Positions 30,159 to 40,563 of a DNA stretch of 64,000 nucleotides are shown here, in pieces. Origin of the DNA: Leishmania martiniquensis (taxonomy: Eukaryota; Euglenozoa; Kinetoplastea; Trypanosomatida; Trypanosomatidae); the NCBI RefSeq assembly GCF_017916325.1, contig NC_090161.1:62001-126000 (forward strand), written 5' to 3'. How positions within the stretch are numbered: position 1 is the stretch's first letter; each line of letters opens with the position of its first letter. The notes beneath the pieces were generated by a model, which was not told where the DNA came from, did not search any database, and worked only from the letters and a program-made list of their open reading frames with translations. The position numbers and the translations under genes are program-made.

Positions 30159-31055
30159 TCAAGGCGCACCCACTGAAGCCTTGAAGCCCTCAAGCGTGTT
30201 GCTGAGGAGCATGGCAATGGTCATAGGGCCAACACCACCGGGCACCGGCGAAATCCACCCCGCGCGCGCGGCAGCCTCCTCAAAGCAGACGTCGCCGACG
30301 AGACGATAGCCCGCCTTCTTCGACGGGTCCGCCACTGGCGTCGTTCCAACGTCCACAACAGCGGCACCCTCCTTGATCCACTCCCCCTTAACGTAGCCGG
30401 GCTTACCCATCGCCGCGATAACAATGTCGGCGGTGCGCAGGTAGTCGATCATGTCCTCCACCGGCGTGCCCGAGTGCACGATGGTGACCGTAGCGTTCTC
30501 GCTCATGAGGAGCGCAGCGACAGGAGCGCCAACGATGTTGCTGCGGCCCATCACAACCGCGCGTTTGCCGGCCACCGCGATACCGCAGCGCTTCAAGAGG
30601 ACAACAATCCCCTTTGCCGTACATGGAGTGAATGGCGGCTCCCTGCCCTTACAATGGAGCAGCCCGATGTTGATGGGTAGCAGTGCGTCAGCGTCCTTGG
30701 ACGGGTGCACCTTTTCCACGGCTGTGCTTTCATTCAGATGCTTCGGAAGAGGTAGCTGGACAATGATGCCGTGACAGTTCGGATCACGGTTCAGCTCCTC
30801 AATCTTGGCCTCGAGCTCCTCCTGCGAAACGTCCTCTGGCAGCTCAATGTTAAAGCTGCCTATCCCCACTTCCGCCGCTGCTTGGTGCTTTAGCTGCACG
30901 TATTTCTGCGAGTCCTTGCGCTGCCCCACAATGATGGAGGCGAGTCCCGGCACCTGGCCGCCGTTTTGCTCCCTCAAGGCTGCCACCTCATTCTTTATCT
31001 CGTCGCGAATGGCTGCTGCGATTGCTTTTCCGTCGATGATCTGCGCAGACGGCAT
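30159..31055 (-). CDS. DHCH1: bifunctional methylenetetrahydrofolate dehydrogenase/cyclohydrolase (FolD type)
   Basis: 298 aa, exactly the size I recall for Leishmania DHCH1. Motifs: Tyr52 and Lys56 in KYVQLK (catalytic YxxxK), VQLPLPKHL, KDADALLPINIG, PFTPCTAKG, the NADP-binding VMGRSNIVGAP, VDVGTTPV and PVPGGVGPMT at the end. It interconverts 5,10-methylene-, methenyl- and 10-formyl-tetrahydrofolate, supplying formyl groups for mitochondrial initiator Met-tRNA formylation and NADPH. DHCH1 is reported to be essential in L. major. The frame is open about 157 codons upstream, but that part is Arg/Ser/Pro-rich and unlike FolD, and the homology starts at MPSAQIIDGK. Confidence 0.97.
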   Translation of the reverse strand: MPSAQIIDGKAIAAAIRDEIKNEVAALREQNGGQVPGLASIIVGQRKDSQKYVQLKHQAAAEVGIGSFNIELPEDVSQEELEAKIEELNRDPNCHGIIVQLPLPKHLNESTAVEKVHPSKDADALLPINIGLLHCKGREPPFTPCTAKGIVVLLKRCGIAVAGKRAVVMGRSNIVGAPVAALLMSENATVTIVHSGTPVEDMIDYLRTADIVIAAMGKPGYVKGEWIKEGAAVVDVGTTPVADPSKKAGYRLVGDVCFEEAAARAGWISPVPGGVGPMTIAMLLSNTLEGFKASVGAP

Positions 31056-31739
31056 TGTGGCCGGGAAGCACGCCTGCAAGTGAGCGTGGGATGGCTGATT
31101 CCGGTGAAGAGGGCGGCCGATGCCGAAATGGGAGCCGAAGCAGTGAGCAGAGGCGGCAGACGCTCTTTTCCTTCGCCACGCTCCCAACGGATTCGGCTCC
31201 GTGTCTGTGCCTGTGCGTTGGTGCAGAGTCGACCTTGGCGCACGAGAGGCCGGAACGACAATGGGGAGGCACTCAGGGGAGGGGGAAGAGGACCAACCCG
31301 CGTCAGTGCGGTGCCACAGAGGCGAGACCTTCGGCTGGGGGTAACACGGATAAGGAAAGCCGACTGCAAAACAGAGGCGGCGGCTACGTGCGCGAGAAAG
31401 GGGGAAGGGGGGCGAATACGCGATGCTCTGGGGCACGTTGCCAACGGTGGCGCGCCAAGCGTGAGGCCATAGTGGTGGGAAGTGCGGCGCCAGAGATGAG
31501 CGAGGGTGCATCCGCGCACGCATGCCCACGCGTGCGTCGAATCAGCGTGTGAGGCGCCGCGGCAAATGGAGACGCAAAGTGAGCGAGAGAGGGCGAATTG
31601 CAGTGATGACGAGAACTGAAGCAGTGAAGGTTTCGGCACTGGGAGGGGTTGAGAGTTGTGGCGAAGAAGCCGTTTCACACATTAGTGCGTCCGTATCAGC
31701 TGGGTGTGTACGCGCACCAGCAGCAGGTCACCCGCGCCA

Positions 31740-31761
31740 ACACACACACACACACACACAA
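31740..31761. repeat. (CA)n microsatellite
   Basis: Eleven tandem CA/AC units, uninterrupted. Confidence 0.9.
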
Positions 31762-32402
31762 ACATTGAGGAAACGAGCTTGACCGATCTAGATAAACTGA
31801 AGGCTCTATGCAACAACGGCATGAAGCGCCTCTCCTTGCCACGGATGCACGTTGCTGTGCGGAGGGAGGATGACGGGCGTCGCATCTGCCGTGAAAGGTG
31901 CCAGGCGCACAGCCCCCGCGACCACAACACAAAGCACTCGCCGACGCAGTTGTGGTGAGGAGCTTTGGTCGAATTTGTTCTTCGTTCGCTGTGCGATGAA
32001 ACACATGTCTGATTCCACAGGACTGCAATGCCGCCACCTCACTCCCCACCCTCACACCCTCCCCCACACCGGCACAGACGCCGTACTTCCTCTGCAGTCA
32101 TCACCTCTCCACTTGAGCATGCGTGTGTCTGCAGAAAGGAGCAGCGAATAGCGCGGGGAAGCAGCGAATGTGTGTGTGTGTGTACGAGAGGGAGAGCGCT
32201 CGCCGCCACCTCTCTGTTCCACAGAGGCATACGCCATCGAGGAGTAGTAATGCGCCAGTCAGAGAAAGAGAGACGGCAAACCGAAGTGCGGCGCTGTCCT
32301 CATTTAAGGGGCGAAGGCGTCTCCATCAACGTGTGCGTCTATGGTGCACACAGACATCCGCATGTGTGTGTGTGTGTCACTAACAATGTGTGCGTCTATT
32401 GG

Positions 32403-32446
32403 ATATATATATATATATATATATATGAATGTGCGTGTGTGTGTGC
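32403..32446. repeat. (AT)n microsatellite followed by GT-rich tract
   Basis: About twelve AT units (32403-32426), then GAATGTGC and a GT run. A pure AT tract is unusual in this GC-rich sequence. Confidence 0.9.
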
Positions 32447-32708
32447 GTCTACACCGCGTGAGACCCCTCCCCCGTTGTGCCTCGGCTGTCTCCCGGGTAT
32501 TTGCTGTACATGTGGTGCGCATAGGGTCCGCATCGCCAGGGCGAACACCAAGAGCGGTGGCATCGGGCGGGCGAGGTGGAGGACGGGTGTGGATCTATGT
32601 GATGGTGCATGTGGAAGGCAATGGGGCTGTGAATCGTGGCGTGACGGACGGCCAAGTAAAGCCCCGCGGCGGGTGATAGCGGTGCCAGTATGAAGACCAA
32701 AGGCGCCG

Positions 32709-34211
32709 TCACTGGCTGACGCTCAGCGAGGAACGGCACGAAAGGCTGGGGAACAGGACTGCCGTGGGGATCAAGCTAACGGCGTGGCGCTCAGGCTGGG
32801 CGTAGATTTGCTTCAGCAGGTTTCCCGGACTGCGTTCGACGTTGTTTCTCTGCAGCGCCGCATGCACGATTGGCAGCAGCACCTGCACCGCCTCACTCGG
32901 CTCACCCGTAGCGAGGCGGGCAGCGTGGCGACTGCTGTGCAGCGCCGCAGCTGCCAGGCAGGATTGCCTGTATTGGCCATAGTAGGTGTGTATGGAGAGA
33001 GAGGCGATAAGGTACTCCAGCAGCCGGCGCTGCTCCGGGGACGCCGGGGGGTCTTGATGTAGTACAAGCGCCTCGCAAAAATGGTGAAGCGTGGGCACGG
33101 TCGTGTCGAAATGCAACTCCCGCACAATCGCCTCCTCCGCCGTCATCACGTCCTCTTGGGCCAGCTTCATCTTGGCCGACACGAAGTGCGGGTCCAAGGT
33201 GGGCCACGAGTGATCGCACTTGGAGGCCAGGAGGAGGGCTGCCATGCTGTATAGCCGCAGCTCTTCCTTTGGGGTATCGCGTCGAGCGAGAAAGCGGTCC
33301 AGGAGCGCTACCGCAAGAAAATACGCGTCGAGAGAGAGCTGAACACCGCAGAATATGGTGAAGATAAAGAGCTCCTCACAAGCGCGAGCACGAGCGGACT
33401 GCGGCGGCATGCACTGCTTTGCTGGGTACACCATTGAGCTCTGCGCACGCTCATCCATCTCGATCAAGTCGTCCAGCACTGTAGGGTAGTAAACCCCGGA
33501 GAACGTGAATGCGCCGAAGCGCTGCTGCACTGCATCGCGTAGCGCGAGGAAAAGTGCCAGCGAGTCCACCACCTCCTCTGCAGGGCATCCGCGCAGCCAC
33601 GCTTCCACCCGTTCGCGGTTGTTAGGGCCCAACTGGATCGCTAGCTGTCGGACCTCGCCCGCTGTCAGCGGCTCCTGCAGCCGCGCTGCCAACAGCACCT
33701 TTTCCTTCAGCTCTATCAGGGTTAGCTCCGTCCCCTGTAGCAGCACGTGTTGGCGGCGGGAGAGGACTGCGACGATCTGATCACTCAGCCTACGCGAAGG
33801 GTCACGCGAGCGGCCCCATACCTCGCCAAGGATACGCACGGCCTTCGCATCTGCGCGCTGGAAAAGGGGAAAGAGAAACTGCTCCACGTGCGCGGCCGTG
33901 AGGACGTAGCGGTTGTTCTGCAGCTCCGTCTCGTCATCCAAGTCACGCACGAAGTGGTCGCGAATGCGCTGCTGAATCATTCTGAACGTCAGCGGCGCCA
34001 ACGCCTCACTCTGCATCTTCTCGGCCGCTCGCTTCGCAGTCACGTAGGCAGGCATGCGCAGCACTGCCTGGGAGCAGTCCAGGGTGGTGTGGTGGTGTGG
34101 CGGCGATGACACATTCACCGGAACCACACCCAAAAACTGACGAGTTGGCGCAGCGCAAGCAGCCGTGAGAGGTCCAGCGATGCCTCCCCTGGTGTCCTTC
34201 GCCGCCGACAT
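32709..34211 (-). CDS. mitotic-type cyclin
   Basis: 500 aa. A cyclin box N-terminal fold lies at about 275-372: ARACEELFIF, LDAYFLAVALLDRFLAR, the conserved LLASK with Lys331, and EEAIVRELHFDTTVPT with the kinase-contacting Glu. A C-terminal helical fold follows to about 460. The long N-terminal half (1-270) is not recognised apart from helical content and has no clear destruction box. Mitotic (A/B-like) cyclins activate CRK kinases at G2/M; the partner here is unknown. A trans-splice acceptor sits about 36 nt upstream beside an AT-rich microsatellite. The last 40 residues, after the fold, look unstructured. Confidence 0.87.
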   Translation of the reverse strand: MSAAKDTRGGIAGPLTAACAAPTRQFLGVVPVNVSSPPHHHTTLDCSQAVLRMPAYVTAKRAAEKMQSEALAPLTFRMIQQRIRDHFVRDLDDETELQNNRYVLTAAHVEQFLFPLFQRADAKAVRILGEVWGRSRDPSRRLSDQIVAVLSRRQHVLLQGTELTLIELKEKVLLAARLQEPLTAGEVRQLAIQLGPNNRERVEAWLRGCPAEEVVDSLALFLALRDAVQQRFGAFTFSGVYYPTVLDDLIEMDERAQSSMVYPAKQCMPPQSARARACEELFIFTIFCGVQLSLDAYFLAVALLDRFLARRDTPKEELRLYSMAALLLASKCDHSWPTLDPHFVSAKMKLAQEDVMTAEEAIVRELHFDTTVPTLHHFCEALVLHQDPPASPEQRRLLEYLIASLSIHTYYGQYRQSCLAAAALHSSRHAARLATGEPSEAVQVLLPIVHAALQRNNVERSPGNLLKQIYAQPERHAVSLIPTAVLFPSLSCRSSLSVSQ

Positions 34212-34247
34212 GTTGCGTGTCGTTCGCTAGATAATGATGTTTGTCTG

Positions 34248-34258
34248 CTGCAGAAGGA
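34248..34258 (-). promoter_or_regulatory. predicted trans-splice acceptor of cyclin mRNA
   Basis: Minus strand ATTCCTTCTGCAG directly downstream of the AT repeat; AG at 34249-34248, about 36 nt before the ATG. Confidence 0.45.
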
Positions 34259-34291
34259 ATATATATATATTATATTATATATATATATATT
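34259..34291. repeat. AT-rich microsatellite at the cyclin splice region
   Basis: Imperfect (AT)n with TATT interruptions, 33 nt, immediately upstream (in transcription sense) of the predicted acceptor. Confidence 0.9.
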
Positions 34292-35538
34292 AACGCCTGT
34301 GTGCGACGGCGGCAGCTGTGCCTGAGTAGAAGAGACTGTATGCGAATGCGCGTGCCTGTAAATGAGGCATACGAAATGCTACTCTATCGTGAGTACGGCG
34401 GCACCGCGGCACCTTTTTTTTCTGTAGACCAACGCCTCTGCTGCTCCTCTGCGTATCGTTAGGTGAGGCCAGTGTACATGATGCGATGATAGACGGGAAG
34501 GCAATAAGGGGTGACCGCTTAGGAACATATGGGCTCGACGTGAGGCCACAGCCGCGCAGAGAGTACCCTGCCATTTTGCTGGCATCTGCCGACGCCTGTA
34601 GATGCATCGCAACCGTCCACACTTGTCCTTCCCACAGCACAGAGAACTGTCGACCACCACGCCCGCCTCTGTGTCAGCGGCGTACGACACTCGCACGCAG
34701 GGGCACCCCGAGAAAGCACACACGCACACGCACACAGGAAATGCATTAGGGGAGCCATGGGTGTCCCCGATCATCGCCTCTGCTTGCCTCCTCCACCATC
34801 CACGAGCGGAATAACGATGCTGGAGGTGATGCTGTGTGGGGGGGCAGTGGAAGAGAGCTGAGCGCCGTCGCGCTGTACCCCGACATCCCATGTGCTCTCC
34901 TCGTAGCACCTCTCTTTGGTGTATCCTTGGCCTCCTCCACGGCGGGGTACAGTCTTCCTGCACTGCAAGCAGTGTCTTGGTCGCACAAAGAATCACGTGA
35001 ACATGCTTCGAAACACATGTCGAAAGCAGTGAGCGTTCCAACGGAACGAAATCAAGCCAAGCCGTCGCGGCGGTGGTGTACGAGACTGTAAGGCGGCACG
35101 AGGACAACGAGAAGAAGAGTGGGAGGGAGGGAGGGGGCGAATGTGCCCGAAACAGGGAGAAGCCAGGAAGGCCCCGAGTCACAGCAGCGTACGTAACACA
35201 GGACCCATCGAGGGCTCGCCAGACGGTACTCACAAGAGCAATGAAGCTAAACTTACCGCCTCTCAGTTCCAGCAGACCCCCCCCCCACACACACACACCA
35301 TATCACCCCTTTGAGGACTGTCGACGCGCTTACCCATCTACTTCGCTTTCTAATTGGTGCTGATCCTGCAACATTTAAAGCGTCACCATAGTAAGAGAGC
35401 GGTTACTGGTGCATACGAGCTGAAGCGCGCAACGCGAGAGAGACGCAGATACGTACTCACCCTCTTGGTCTCCACATCACCTCTTTCTCGCCGTCCCGAA
35501 CCCACTCGTGGCAGACACAGAGAGCTATCGGCCCGCCG

Positions 35539-36567
35539 CTAGGCCAGAGGGAGCCTGTCCACACTGAGCAGGTGACGGAAGAAGGTATCTACCGCCACGC
35601 TCAGCATGACGCGCACCGCTGTACCTGCGGTGGGGCGGTACGACTGGCCATTCGTCGCGTTTGTCTCTGCCGTCCTCACACGGACCGGAATGGAGGTGTA
35701 CACAGCGCTCTGCCGAACCTGCGCGTCAGACGCGTAGGCGGCCGCCATCAAGCCCACGGTTGTGCTTCTCGTGCTGTCGACCTTCTTGTAGTACCACTCA
35801 AGCCCTGCCGCCACCGCTGCGACGCTCCCGGCCGACGACGATGGGTTGGACACAATCGCTGCGAAAGCCGTCTCCGTCCATGCAACGGTGACGTCAATGG
35901 GAAAGAGCATCACGGGACGTTTGTGCAGCCCCGCTACCACCTGGTCTGCCGCCATGGGATCCATGAAGAAGTTGCGCTCCGCTTTGGTGTTATTCACGAA
36001 GAGGTAGTCCGCGTTTCCGGCCCTGTTAAAGGCGCCGCCAGCGACGAAAATGCCGGCGACGTTAGAGAGGTGTGTGGGGTACTGTGTCAAAAAGTGCGCC
36101 ACCTCTGTGCATGGGCCGGCGACGACAAACTTGACGGACTGACTGGCAAGCAGCCGCTCGAGCGGGGCCACAAAGTTGTCAGGAGAAAACGTATGCGAGG
36201 CGTACACCGGCACCTTTTTTGTGTAGCCCTCCGCCTTGAGCGCGCCGAGAATAGCCTCGATGTTGCTGACCTTCGACCGCAGCTTCTCCACAGCGAGGAT
36301 GTTGTTGTTCAGGACAACCATGCCAATAATCACATCGCGGCGCTGCGTCAAGTAGCGGATTACCTCCATGTTGTACGGCGTGCCGTCGGTGAAAAGAATA
36401 GTGGGCTCGATCGTCCACGTCTTCTTCCCAGTCCGCCCACACGTGTAAATGACGAGGAGAAGCAGGAAGAGGAGGTAGCACGCGCATGCGAAGAGTTTAG
36501 TTATCCTGATCTTGCGCGGCTGTGGTAGGTCGCACCATTGTTGATAATATTCCTTCACTTGGTCCAT
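35539..36567 (-). CDS. membrane-anchored nucleoside hydrolase-like protein, degenerate active site
   Basis: 342 aa. A short cytosolic N terminus (1-23, basic KIRITK) leads into one transmembrane helix (about 24-43, Leu-rich), then an inosine-uridine nucleoside hydrolase fold: VVLNNN, VVAGPCTEVAHFL, GIFVAGGAFNRAGNADY, NFFMDPMAADQVV. The hallmark DTDxGxDD calcium/ribose motif near residue 60 reads TDGTPYNM, so at least two of the metal-binding aspartates are missing, while DPxAA and the NP-GN region survive. Active nucleoside hydrolases salvage host purines; this one is probably inactive or altered. Orientation (type II anchor, catalytic domain luminal or extracellular) is inferred. Start chosen at 36567: the upstream open stretch is low complexity and lies before a predicted acceptor. 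Confidence 0.85.
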   Translation of the reverse strand: MDQVKEYYQQWCDLPQPRKIRITKLFACACYLLFLLLLVIYTCGRTGKKTWTIEPTILFTDGTPYNMEVIRYLTQRRDVIIGMVVLNNNILAVEKLRSKVSNIEAILGALKAEGYTKKVPVYASHTFSPDNFVAPLERLLASQSVKFVVAGPCTEVAHFLTQYPTHLSNVAGIFVAGGAFNRAGNADYLFVNNTKAERNFFMDPMAADQVVAGLHKRPVMLFPIDVTVAWTETAFAAIVSNPSSSAGSVAAVAAGLEWYYKKVDSTRSTTVGLMAAAYASDAQVRQSAVYTSIPVRVRTAETNATNGQSYRPTAGTAVRVMLSVAVDTFFRHLLSVDRLPLA

Positions 36568-36685
36568 TTTCTCCGCCTCCTCTCGCAGGTCCCGGGGCCC
36601 GGGCACGGTCGCCAACGACGGTGAGACGGGAGCGAGGTGGAAATCTAGGGAGGAGGCGTATGGTGCTATCGATCGCGCGCCCTCT

Positions 36686-36719
36686 CTGCAGTGAATGGGG
36701 AGGCAGGGGAGGAGGGGAA
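36686..36719 (-). promoter_or_regulatory. predicted trans-splice acceptor, nucleoside hydrolase-like mRNA
   Basis: Minus strand: TTTCCCCTCCTCCCC-type tract followed by CACTGCAG, AG at 36687-36686, 118 nt before the ATG. Confidence 0.5.
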
Positions 36720-36890
36720 ACCGCGAATGACACCGCCAAGACGACGCAATGAGAGACAGAGAGACGACCCGACGGCAACGGTGCGACAGAGAGCAGTGGT
36801 GGTGAAGAGTGGCGACGGAGGCGTCGCTGCAATGCACAGGAAAACACAAAGAAAAAAAAGCGGGCGTAACGCACTCCTTCTGCCCCCTCT

Positions 36891-36907
36891 GTGTGTGTGT
36901 GTGTGTG
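36891..36907. repeat. (GT)n microsatellite
   Basis: Alternating GT run followed by GATGTGTGTC. Confidence 0.85.
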
Positions 36908-37791
36908 ATGTGTGTCACAAGAGGGAGAGGAGGGTAGGGAGGGACGGTGGCGAACGCGAGCCGATACGTATGGCTTTGTCAAGGAGTAAATAAACAGGAG
37001 GAGCAGCGAAGGGACGACAAGCGGTGATGTGCAGCTGAGAGAGGGAGAGGGGGGAGAGGCAGCGGCGAAGGCGCCCGCATGATGAACGTGAAGGCAGGAA
37101 AGGGGCTGAGGCGGGCAGTGCGCAGGAATGGTGAAGGGGGGGAGAAGTGCAGCAAGATACAAAGGCCACGAAAGGATAGTCGAAGAGCGCACCGAGGACA
37201 GCATAGAGGCACGCCTATGGCACAACAAAGACGCCAAACACACCCAGCGCCGCCTTCTGCTACCCCAGCTGCCGCCTCCGCCTCCCCCTCCCCCTTTCCC
37301 TGCATCGCGGGCCGCGTTGAGGCGATGGCTGAAATGATCGTGTTTTTTTTGTGTATGACCGGGACTGCGCCGCCCGTACACGCCAAGCACGTTGTGGGGG
37401 AGGTGACTGAGTGGCGTCAGCCACTGGGGTGATGGCAGCAACAGCAAAAACAAAGCATTGCGCGCCATCTGGGGGGAGGCGATGAAAAAAAAGTCACCGA
37501 AAGCGGCATAGCGACGCAGCAGAGAGGTGAGACGAGCGTAGAAGCAATGGAGTGGGGAGGGGAGGCAGGGGAGGCGCCGACTTACATGCTGCTCCACCAC
37601 CCCCTCGCCGTCCATTCCCCTTTTCGACCTTCTCCTCCTCTGCCCCACCCACCCAACCCAACACATACACACACCGACAGGCGCACATCAGAGATGCATT
37701 GCTGCACCCTTGTCTGCAACTGCATGGGAAGCATGAGGCACACCTCAACCAAACGGACAGCAGAGAGGCGGACCGCCGTCCCTGCGCGTCG

Positions 37792-40563
37792 TCACTGCAG
37801 GCTGGAGGTGTCAATGTGCATGGAGTAATTCCGCATGTGGAGGAGGATGTTCTGGTTCGACACAATCAGCGTTCGGATCGGTCGCTGTGCGAATGCCGGT
37901 GGATGCGCCGCCACGGCAGCGGAAATGACCTTGAGAAAGCGCGTGTTGCACACAAGGCACTCCACGCAAGCCTGCGCCATTACCTCATTCGCCAGTGGAG
38001 TGTCGTACAAGAGAGACATCACCAACGCTCGCATCGCATCAAGCGCCGGCTTCCAGGAGAGAAGAAAATGGTCAGCAACGCGGAGCAGTGTGGACGGCGG
38101 CACCTCCTCGTCACTTCGCGCGACGTTAATAAAGTCATAGAAGTACATATCCAGCAGCTCCTCCAGCAAACGCGCGCGATATGTGTCGTACATGCTGCGA
38201 AGCTGCGTGAAGTCGAAGCGACTTGTTAGCGTGATGCCGTGTCGCTCCTCACCGGGAAAAACAGCACGCTGTGCGGCAGCCCACATATAATGAAGCTGAT
38301 TCACCACGTACGCATTGCGCATCAATGCCGCATCGCCGCCGCTCCCGGCAGGCCGCGGCGAAGTCGCTGAGCCCACGTGGGTGAGGATATGCGTGGCGAT
38401 TTCTTCGCTGTAGTGGATCACCTGCACACACAAAAAATCAATGTTACCGATGAGCGCGACGAAGCGGCTTTGGCTCTCTGCCGCGTCCGCCTCGTCCTCC
38501 GCCGCTATCACCTCCACCGCGCGCCGGCGCACCTCCGCGTGCTCCGGAGCCTCGCAGCCGAGCGAAGCGGCAGCATCCATCAGACTCTCGGCTTTCTCGC
38601 GGCTGGTGTCCAGACTGGGCAAGTCGCGCGAAGCTGTTGGTCGAGCACTGCCACCACCACCACTACTACCACCACTCTTAGAGTCGTTGGGAATGTGCTC
38701 TCTGGAAGAGGAAGAGGACGACGACGTTGTGGAGGGAGACCGGCCTGACTGCTGTGCCGGATGCCTCTTTTCAGTTGAAACTGTCACCATTCGCTCTTCG
38801 GCCAGAGCCGCCCCGAGAGCAACCCCCAGCAAGGTGCAGGAAAATGCTGTGTAATTGCGCACCAGCGGATGCACGGTGGCGATGCGCTCCGCGACAGAAC
38901 GCATGTGCGCCGTGACAGACGCCAACGAGGAGACCTGCGCCGTGCGGAGCGCGATGAGCTGTGCGTCAAAGGTGCGCTTAAAAGCGGGCCACAGGAGAAG
39001 AAGCACCGAGTCGAAGAACGCGTCGAGGCACGTAAGCTTGCGGACCGTCTTCATGTAAAAGCGGTACTCGTGGCAGAGGCGGATGAGTATCAGCAAGCCG
39101 TAGGTGTCGTCTTTGGCCCGCAAGTTCACGCTTGCGTGGGGGTGCTGGTTCAGTAACTGTCGCACACGCCCTGAGGACTGCAGCAGAACCGCCTCTGAGA
39201 CATAGTCGACAATGAGCTGCAATGCCGGCTGAAAAACGTCCACGTAGACGGACGTGTCGCCAGCGAAGAATTCAAAGGTGAAGAGGTACTCGTGCGTGAC
39301 CGCGTCCATGAGGAGGTGCAGCACGGAGCGCAGCGTCTCTTCGTACGAGTGCCGCCGACCCGCAGCCTTCTCCAGCGTCGGGATCAGCGGCGGCGCAAAG
39401 ACCCGAGCGAAGATTTCGCCTCGCTCGCCGAGCTCAAACACCCTGCCGTCGCCAGGGCATCCTCTGCCCTGCACGGTCGTCACGCTCGGCAGCGTGTACA
39501 CGGTATCTGGCGCAGCTGGCTGCACCCTGGTGAAACCACTCAGCAAGTTGCTGCTTACGGAGCCGAAGGAGGCGCTCGGTGCTGTGCTGTACTCCATCGC
39601 GTTCAGTGTCAGGATGTAGTCTTCAATCTTCCGAAGGTACAGCGAGGACATGATGAGGCAGTACTCCTGCTTGAACTCGTTGTAAATCGCCCGGGTGATG
39701 CGGTAAGGTACGGAAGCTAGCTGATAATTCCCTTCCGTGCCGCGTGCGTAGGTGTGCCGCAGCAACGGCGGGGCGGAGCGCAGGAAGTTGACGAAGACAG
39801 CATACTGTTTGAGACTGTTCTCCTGCCGGATGCACACATTCGTGTTGGGTATCGTCAGCACGTGCAGCTTGCGCGACAGAAAACCTCGCACCTTGATGCA
39901 GGCAAACACGGTGAGGCTGTCGAGGATACCCAGCAGCTCCTTGTAAATGGTGAACTCCGTCAGCGGCAGACGCAGCTCCCGAGTGGCACGCTGGGGGGCG
40001 GTGTCGCGACTGGTGCCAAGCGAAGCAGCGGATCCCTGGTGCCTTGAAGGGACTGACCTCTGCCGCTGCCATGCACCTCGTCGGTAGTTCAGGTACCTGA
40101 GCAGCTCCCATAGCGTCAGCTGGAAAAGCACGCCCAACTCGCCATCATTCGACTGCGTCACAATCTGCACAACCTCTGGTGGTATGACGAGGTGAGAAAT
40201 CGCGGTCCACAGAACCTGCTCCGTCACACGCGCGTTGTTCAGCTCGATCGACGTCTTCGCCAGCGTCTCTCGCACTTCACCAATGTCGCGCTGGATTCGA
40301 TCGAGCTGCCCGATGAACCTCTCCAGCACCGTCTCCATTCCTTCCAGCACCGTCACGCATTCCTTCAGTGATACATGCAGCGAGGATACCCACTCCCCTT
40401 TCTCTATCAGAAAGGACTGCACAAAGGCCGTGCACACATCCTGCAGAGTGTCACGCGAGGTGCGCTCGTCGAACCGCTTGCTGGTATCGAGGTTGGCTTC
40501 CATGAAGCTATCGGCGACATCGATGGTCATCAAGTCATCGAGATCGCTTTCTTTCAAGTCCAT
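37792..40563 (-). CDS. VPS52: VPS52, subunit of the GARP tethering complex
   Basis: 923 aa (human 723, yeast 641). The N-terminal 110 residues form a coiled coil (ESMET-type VLEGMETVLERFIGQL) as in Vps52/Sac2. They are followed by HLVIPPEVV, the family block RGFLSRKLHVLTIPNTNVCI, and LKQYAVFVNFL, then RITRAIYNEFKQEYCLIMSSLYLRKIEDY as two adjacent motifs. A Ser/Gly-rich low-complexity insertion (about 610-670) probably explains the extra length. GARP tethers endosome-derived vesicles at the trans-Golgi network; VPS51, 53 and 54 are not in this window. A clean splice acceptor 145 nt upstream supports the first Met. Confidence 0.92.
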   Translation of the reverse strand: MDLKESDLDDLMTIDVADSFMEANLDTSKRFDERTSRDTLQDVCTAFVQSFLIEKGEWVSSLHVSLKECVTVLEGMETVLERFIGQLDRIQRDIGEVRETLAKTSIELNNARVTEQVLWTAISHLVIPPEVVQIVTQSNDGELGVLFQLTLWELLRYLNYRRGAWQRQRSVPSRHQGSAASLGTSRDTAPQRATRELRLPLTEFTIYKELLGILDSLTVFACIKVRGFLSRKLHVLTIPNTNVCIRQENSLKQYAVFVNFLRSAPPLLRHTYARGTEGNYQLASVPYRITRAIYNEFKQEYCLIMSSLYLRKIEDYILTLNAMEYSTAPSASFGSVSSNLLSGFTRVQPAAPDTVYTLPSVTTVQGRGCPGDGRVFELGERGEIFARVFAPPLIPTLEKAAGRRHSYEETLRSVLHLLMDAVTHEYLFTFEFFAGDTSVYVDVFQPALQLIVDYVSEAVLLQSSGRVRQLLNQHPHASVNLRAKDDTYGLLILIRLCHEYRFYMKTVRKLTCLDAFFDSVLLLLWPAFKRTFDAQLIALRTAQVSSLASVTAHMRSVAERIATVHPLVRNYTAFSCTLLGVALGAALAEERMVTVSTEKRHPAQQSGRSPSTTSSSSSSSREHIPNDSKSGGSSGGGGSARPTASRDLPSLDTSREKAESLMDAAASLGCEAPEHAEVRRRAVEVIAAEDEADAAESQSRFVALIGNIDFLCVQVIHYSEEIATHILTHVGSATSPRPAGSGGDAALMRNAYVVNQLHYMWAAAQRAVFPGEERHGITLTSRFDFTQLRSMYDTYRARLLEELLDMYFYDFINVARSDEEVPPSTLLRVADHFLLSWKPALDAMRALVMSLLYDTPLANEVMAQACVECLVCNTRFLKVISAAVAAHPPAFAQRPIRTLIVSNQNILLHMRNYSMHIDTSSLQ

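Larger units (their letters stand above)
31056..32708. other. long intergenic region DHCH1-cyclin
   Basis: About 1.65 kb with no credible gene. A minus-strand C/T tract at 31291-31275 with AG at 31273-31272 is a plausible DHCH1 acceptor (5' UTR about 216 nt). Further right are a CA tract (31740-31761) and an AT/GT microsatellite cluster (32403-32446), probably in the cyclin 3' UTR. Confidence 0.6.
34212..35538. other. intergenic region
   Basis: No gene that I trust; a 305-codon minus-strand frame at 34379-35296 is rejected. It contains the AT-rich microsatellite at 34259-34291 and the 3' UTR of the nucleoside hydrolase-like gene, including a C9-type run near 35278. Confidence 0.6.
36568..37791. 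other. intergenic region
   Basis: No gene I trust; a 391-codon minus-strand frame here (36497-37672) is rejected. Strong plus-strand polypurine bias and a GT tract at 36891-36907. Confidence 0.6.

Noticed and set aside
34379..35296. A 305-codon minus-strand frame in the cyclin-hydrolase spacer
   Set aside because: Cys/Ser/Arg-rich and without motifs, running through microsatellite and pyrimidine tracts; long chance frames are common at this GC content.
36497..37672. A 391-codon minus-strand frame overlapping the nucleoside hydrolase-like gene's 5' region
   Set aside because: Ser/Pro/Leu low-complexity translation of C/T-rich splice-region DNA; it overlaps the start of a better-supported gene in another frame.
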